Positions 5,482 to 7,568 of a DNA stretch of 7,568 bases are shown piece by piece. The notes under the pieces were generated by a model. It did not search any database, was not told the DNA's origin, and worked only from the letters and a program-made list of their open reading frames with translations. The stretch is taken from assembly GCA_937860285.1 (NCBI GenBank), contig CALMBS010000006.1, forward strand, positions 1 to 7,568, given 5' to 3'. The translations under genes were made by a program, and so were the position numbers. Origin of the DNA: an uncultured Chloroflexota bacterium. Its GTDB lineage: Bacteria; Chloroflexota; Dehalococcoidia; UBA2247; RBG-13-53-26. Each line of letters opens with the position of its first letter. Positions within the stretch are counted from its first letter, which is position 1.

Positions 5482-5580
5482 ATGAGCACAGAATCTCGGG
5501 AGAAGGAAGCTCTTCTCTTTCAGAGATTCAAGGAGGCAGTGACCAGGAGCAGGGCTCTGGTCAGGAACTGCCTGGCTTGA
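5482..5580 (+). CDS. 32-residue peptide, candidate precursor for the radical SAM enzyme
   Basis: A very short ORF starting MSTESREKEA and ending ALVRNCLA. AAGGAGGG (5466-5473) precedes the ATG by 8 bases, as good a ribosome binding site as any in the window, so translation is likely. Residues 4-28 are charged (Glu, Lys, Arg) with hydrophobic residues at L12, F16, A19/V20 and L26/V27, which suggests an amphipathic helix like a RiPP leader. The single cysteine C30 is third from the end. Position right after a SPASM maturase and size close to PqqA or MftA suggest a ribosomal peptide that is modified, perhaps at C30, and trimmed. The family is not recognised, and no peptidase or exporter is nearby. 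The UGA stop is followed by AAG TCC UGA AAG GGG AAG UAG, so UGA read-through would add seven residues. The alternatives are a small regulatory protein or an unrelated ORF. Confidence 0.6.
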   Translation: MSTESREKEALLFQRFKEAVTRSRALVRNCLA

Positions 5581-5600
5581 AAGTCCTGAAAGGGGAAGTA

Positions 5601-5617
5601 GTCGCCAGTTTGGCGAC
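5601..5617 (+). other. Hairpin just after the peptide ORF
   Basis: GTCGCC (5601-5606) and GGCGAC (5612-5617) pair perfectly around AGTTT. It lies 20 bases after the peptide's UGA. It may be part of a 3' structure ending the small transcript. Its loop, with G among the first two bases, and its distance from the UGA codons also satisfy loose bacterial SECIS criteria. Confidence 0.45.
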
Positions 5618-5629
5618 CAGAGCCATCGA

Positions 5630-5669
5630 GGCCGGGCGGCCGGCCTGCTGCCGGGGCCGGCGCCCGGCC
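5630..5669 (+). terminator. Very GC-rich hairpin ending the maturase-peptide unit (candidate)
   Basis: GGCCGGGC (5630-5637) pairs with GCCCGGCC (5662-5669), and GCCGGC (5639-5644) pairs with GCCGGC (5656-5661). This gives 14 bp with one bulged G and an 11-base loop. It is the most stable structure in the window and lies between the peptide ORF and the next promoter, as expected of a transcript end. No U-run follows, so it may need Rho or act by pausing. Confidence 0.45.
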
Positions 5670-5689
5670 CGGTTCTACTCGGGGACGAA

Positions 5690-5719
5690 TTGACTCCCCC
5701 CACGCCCCGGTGGTATAAA
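5690..5719 (+). promoter_or_regulatory. Near-consensus promoter of the DUF362 gene
   Basis: TTGACT (5690-5695) and TATAAA (5714-5719) each match five of six consensus bases with an 18-base spacer. A TGG directly before the -10 box adds an extended -10 element. Transcription should begin near 5726, giving a leader of about 60 bases. This is the strongest promoter in the window and separates the DUF362 gene from the upstream unit. Confidence 0.7.
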
Positions 5720-5788
5720 TTAGTCTAGCACGACCTTTCCCCCTGTCAGCATGTCCGCAATATCCATTCTGCCTGTGAGGAGTGCATC

Positions 5789-7568
5789 ATGCGTATGGCA
5801 ACGGCATACCGCAGATTGACCGGGCTGCTCCGCGGCTGGAAGTACAACAGGCACCTCCTGGCCCTGGGGTGCGCCGTCTGGTTTGCCTGGAGAGTGGGCA
5901 CAAACCCCAAGCGGATCACCTACCCTTGCCAGAGAATCGCCCTGATGCAACTGGTCCTCTACTTCAGCTCAATCGCGGCCCCCATCATAGCCATCGGCTA
6001 CCAGTCTCTGCACGATATCCGCAGGAAGAACTACGGCCGGGTCGTCGGAATAGCCCTGGTCCTGGTCCTGTTGACGGGCGCCGTTGGCCTGTACCGGGAT
6101 TACCAGGAGAACCAGCTCAGGATAGCCGGAAGCGCCACCATCCCGGGGCCGGATTCGGCGGATACGCAGCCTTCAGTGAGCCTGGACCTGGCGGCCGTCA
6201 GCTTCAGCTACAGCCCGGATGCCAGCTACGGGTCAACTCCGCCCTTCGATTCGGCGGACAATCCGGCGTACAACCTGGTATGGGACACGGTTGGCGAGCT
6301 GGGGCTGGGCAGCGCGTCCAGTCCCCTGCGTGACCTGATAGCTGCCGGAGACAGCGTGCTGATCAAGCCCAACTGGGTCGATACCGGCACCGGCGTCACC
6401 ACCCGGCCTGAAGTGGTAAGGCCCCTGGTGGACATGGCCATTGCCGCCGGGGCCACGGCGATCTGGATAGGAGACGGGACCTCGCAGAGGGTCTCAGAGA
6501 CCGACGACATTGTGGGCGGCACCAGGTACCCGGAGATGGTCAGCATGCTGAAGTCGCGCCATCCCGGGATCTCCATCGAGCTGGTGGACCTGAACGTCCT
6601 GAGTGACGGCTGGCGCTGGATCAGCCTGGGCAGCAACAGCAGCTTCGCCGGGAGCGGCTACACGGACTATGACCTGAACTCGGGCTACGAGACACTGTAC
6701 GGGCACGAATACTATTCAACAGCGGACCCGCAGGGCGTCAATCCGGGCGGGCACCCGCTGGGCTGGTACGCGGTCAACGACAGGGTCCTCGACGCGGACG
6801 TCATCATCAACGTGCCGAAGATGAAGACCCACAGCATGATGGCCAATACGCTGGCCATCAAGAACCTCGTTGGATTCACCCTGCGCAGCACCTTCGATGA
6901 GGAGGAATCCGACTGCATGCCCAGGATTGCCCATCGCGTGACCGGCGCCACCGGGAACGACAACTACTTCGACAACGATATCTTCTGGCGGGCGGCCTTG
7001 GACTTGAACAAGATCGCCCTCTATGCCGACAAGCAGGGCAGCCTGCAGAGCACCCGGCAGCGGGAGTATCTCAACGTGATCGACGGGATCCAGGCCATGG
7101 AGAAGAGCGAAAGCTACAACGGTGTAGCCGGTGTGCCCTATGACAGACATGCCCTGCTGGCCAGCGTCGATCCGGTCGCGGTGGATGCGGTAGCGTCCCG
7201 GGTAATGGGCTACGATTTCACTCAGATCCCGGTAATCAGCAACGCGGCCTCCGACAGCCTGCACCCCGTGGGAATCAACAGCCCGGGCAAGATAGTCATC
7301 CTGGGAGGGGACATCGACTCGACGCTGAATCACGTCTTCACCTTCAATGACAACTGGAAGACGTACGCCGGCTCGCTGGCAGTGACGGATTTCCAGCCCC
7401 CGAAGATCAACAGCGTCAGCAGAGAGGGCGACACCGTCACCGCCAGCATCAGCGCAGGATCGACAGCCTACCTCATCTATCAGTTGGACGGGGCCCAGAC
7501 CATCCTGCCGATGAGCAGGGACCTTGACACCTACTCTGCGGTGGTGCCGGGCGCCGTGGTGGCGCTGG
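5789..7568 (+). CDS. Membrane-anchored DUF362 domain protein (incomplete at window end)
   Basis: The frame is open from ATG 5789 to the window end (593 codons, no stop), so the C-terminus is missing. GAGGAG (5777-5782) lies 6 bases before the ATG; M3 is a minor alternative start. Hydrophobic segments occur at residues 22-34 (short), 50-70 and 85-102, with the motif 'NPKRITYPCQ' (39-48) between the first two. The DUF362 part has 'SVLIKPNWV' (189-197), 'RPEVVRPLVDMAIAAGAT' (206-223), 'GDGT' (228-231), 'DVIINVPKMKTH' (337-348), 'AIKNLVG' and 'DPVAVDAVASRVMG' (461-474). After about residue 520, 'PPKINSV' and following strands look like the start of an Ig-like beta domain. DUF362 has no settled general function; some members carry ferredoxin-type cysteines, but none are seen here. 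If all three segments span the membrane, the main domain is outside the cytoplasm, though positive charges in both loops leave topology uncertain. Confidence 0.82.
   Translation, partial: MRMATAYRRLTGLLRGWKYNRHLLALGCAVWFAWRVGTNPKRITYPCQRIALMQLVLYFSSIAAPIIAIGYQSLHDIRRKNYGRVVGIALVLVLLTGAVGLYRDYQENQLRIAGSATIPGPDSADTQPSVSLDLAAVSFSYSPDASYGSTPPFDSADNPAYNLVWDTVGELGLGSASSPLRDLIAAGDSVLIKPNWVDTGTGVTTRPEVVRPLVDMAIAAGATAIWIGDGTSQRVSETDDIVGGTRYPEMVSMLKSRHPGISIELVDLNVLSDGWRWISLGSNSSFAGSGYTDYDLNSGYETLYGHEYYSTADPQGVNPGGHPLGWYAVNDRVLDADVIINVPKMKTHSMMANTLAIKNLVGFTLRSTFDEEESDCMPRIAHRVTGATGNDNYFDNDIFWRAALDLNKIALYADKQGSLQSTRQREYLNVIDGIQAMEKSESYNGVAGVPYDRHALLASVDPVAVDAVASRVMGYDFTQIPVISNAASDSLHPVGINSPGKIVILGGDIDSTLNHVFTFNDNWKTYAGSLAVTDFQPPKINSVSREGDTVTASISAGSTAYLIYQLDGAQTILPMSRDLDTYSAVVPGAVVAL

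Noticed and set aside
5227..5580. A 117-codon ORF ending in the small peptide, starting inside the radical SAM gene
   Set aside because: Its first part is an out-of-frame shadow of the SPASM domain. Only the final 32 codons have their own ribosome binding site, so the ATG at 5482 is taken as the start.

Overview
The window is GC-rich bacterial DNA, with near-consensus sigma-70 type promoters, strong AGGAGG-type ribosome binding sites, and GTG (possibly TTG) starts beside ATG. Ile ATA and Arg AGG/AGA codons are common for such GC-rich genes. Together with a three-segment DUF362 protein carrying the 'NPKRITYPCQ' motif and two SpoIIAA/STAS-like proteins, this suggests an uncultivated anaerobe, perhaps Chloroflexota. 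That assignment is a weak inference. No mobile element, CRISPR array, tRNA or rRNA is visible.

Layout. Bases 1-123 hold no convincing gene, only two inverted repeats downstream of a leftward type 1 isopentenyl-diphosphate isomerase (idi, 124-684). Bases 685-946 are a divergent region. It contains a probable rightward promoter whose -35 box lies inside a perfect 7-bp palindrome, and a stretch on the minus strand (about 751-830) that looks like the tail of a broken or very short gene. A glyoxalase-fold (VOC) protein related to methylmalonyl-CoA epimerase follows at 947-1471. Two paralogous STAS/SpoIIAA-like proteins are then divergently transcribed (1564-1941 minus, 2343-2711 plus) around a 400-bp non-coding region. 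The rightward one has a clear promoter.

The most interesting part is 2927-5693. A dihydrolipoamide dehydrogenase-like flavoprotein is followed, 51 bp later, by a radical SAM protein with a full C-terminal SPASM domain (three radical SAM cysteines plus seven SPASM cysteines). After a perfect 12-bp hairpin comes a 32-residue ORF with an excellent ribosome binding site, a hydrophilic helical N-terminal part and a single cysteine near its C-terminus. This is the layout expected of a maturase and precursor-peptide (RiPP or peptide-derived cofactor) pair, with the flavoprotein as a possible redox partner. Hairpins lie before the maturase start codon, between maturase and peptide, and after the peptide. 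The peptide's UGA stop is followed at SECIS-like distance by one of these hairpins, so selenocysteine recoding deserves a test but is speculative.

A near-consensus promoter (5690-5719) then starts a new unit: a membrane-anchored DUF362 protein (5789 to the window end, incomplete) with a beta-rich, Ig-like start to its C-terminal region. No PqqD-like recognition protein, peptidase or transporter is visible, so any RiPP system would be minimal or completed elsewhere.
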